Assembly: GCA_023134955.1 (NCBI GenBank)
Contig: JAGLUC010000102.1
Coordinates: forward strand, 1 to 5,776
DNA from: Methylococcales bacterium
GTDB lineage: Bacteria > Pseudomonadota > Gammaproteobacteria > Methylococcales > Methylomonadaceae
Reading direction: 5' to 3'
DNA: 5,776 bases
Part shown: positions 5,580 to 5,776 of the stretch, piece by piece
Numbering within the stretch: the stretch's first letter is position 1
Layout of the letters: each line of letters opens with the position of its first letter
Notes under the pieces: generated by a model
Databases searched by the model: none
The model's input: only the letters and a program-made list of their open reading frames with translations
What the model was told of the DNA's origin: nothing
Position numbers and translations under genes: made by a program

Positions 5580-5776
5580 TTATTTAAGCAGTTCTGAAAA
5601 GGGTTTAAGCTTGTCATTATTATGTTGAGTACAAACAGTTAATTTATAAGTTTTATCAGCAACTTTTAGAGTTGTTGTTGTAAGTGTTGTTGTGCGTTTA
5701 CAACGTGTTCCTTTTGCTGTGCTTCCCTGGCATTGTTTACCATCACCCGTTATGTCAATGATATTAGACTTGTTTT
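5580..5776 (-). CDS. C-terminal part of a small Cys/His-motif protein (5' end outside window)
   Basis: An open frame enters from the right edge and ends at TAA (5580-5582), giving 64 codons with no in-frame start in the window. The peptide contains QCQGSTAKGTRCKRTTTL (residues 14-31 of the visible part), then YKLTVCTQH (43-51), and ends KPFSELLK. The arrangement C-x9-C-x22-C-x2-H, with a G-T-R-C-K-R core, resembles the small putative zinc-binding motif of DUF5763-like proteins (CxxxTxxGxxCxR...CxxH). That assignment is from memory and unverified. The function is unknown; such motifs occur alone or as tails of nucleases and other proteins. The threonine-rich stretch between the Cys pairs is unusual. 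The stop lies only a few bases from the repeat element at 5254-5574. Confidence 0.6.
   Translation of the reverse strand, partial: NKSNIIDITGDGKQCQGSTAKGTRCKRTTTLTTTTLKVADKTYKLTVCTQHNNDKLKPFSELLK

Overview
The window looks like an AT-rich chromosomal segment from a Gram-negative gammaproteobacterium. This rests on an outer-membrane porin ending in a C-terminal Phe, a DUF4124-type secreted nuclease, Dtd, and a PhoB-type operator. The intergenic repeats recall those I associate with methanotrophs of the Methylococcales, but I cannot prove the lineage from this sequence alone. No rRNA, tRNA, CRISPR array or intact transposase gene is visible.

Layout from left to right. Positions 81-1919 (minus) encode an unusual ZIP-type metal transporter with two cyclic-nucleotide-binding-like domains inserted in the cytoplasmic loop between membrane helices 3 and 4. 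A 434-bp divergent intergenic region (1920-2353) follows. It holds a possible decayed ORF, a small perfect hairpin, and next to the next gene a near-consensus Pho box with a well-placed -10. Positions 2354-3565 (plus, GTG start) encode a Porin_5-like outer-membrane porin. It converges on dtd (3723-4166, minus), with a 54-bp imperfect hairpin between them. A 104-bp palindromic element (4204-4307) separates dtd from a secreted thermonuclease gene (4380-5189, plus), which ends in a very strong intrinsic terminator. Immediately after the terminator T-run lies a MITE-like inverted-repeat element of about 320 bp (5254-5574). The window closes with the 3' end of a minus-strand gene encoding a small Cys/His-motif protein (5580-5776).

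The genes do not form one operon: orientations alternate and each gene seems to be its own unit. A loose common theme is nutrient acquisition at the envelope: a ZIP-type metal carrier, a porin predicted to respond to phosphate starvation, and an exported nuclease that could release nucleotides from extracellular DNA or RNA. Only the porin has a visible Pho box, so shared phosphate control is not supported for the others.

The most notable items are the ZIP/cNMP fusion with altered metal-site and cNMP signature residues, the Pho box on the porin, and the two non-coding inverted-repeat elements. One of these elements has related fragments elsewhere in the window.
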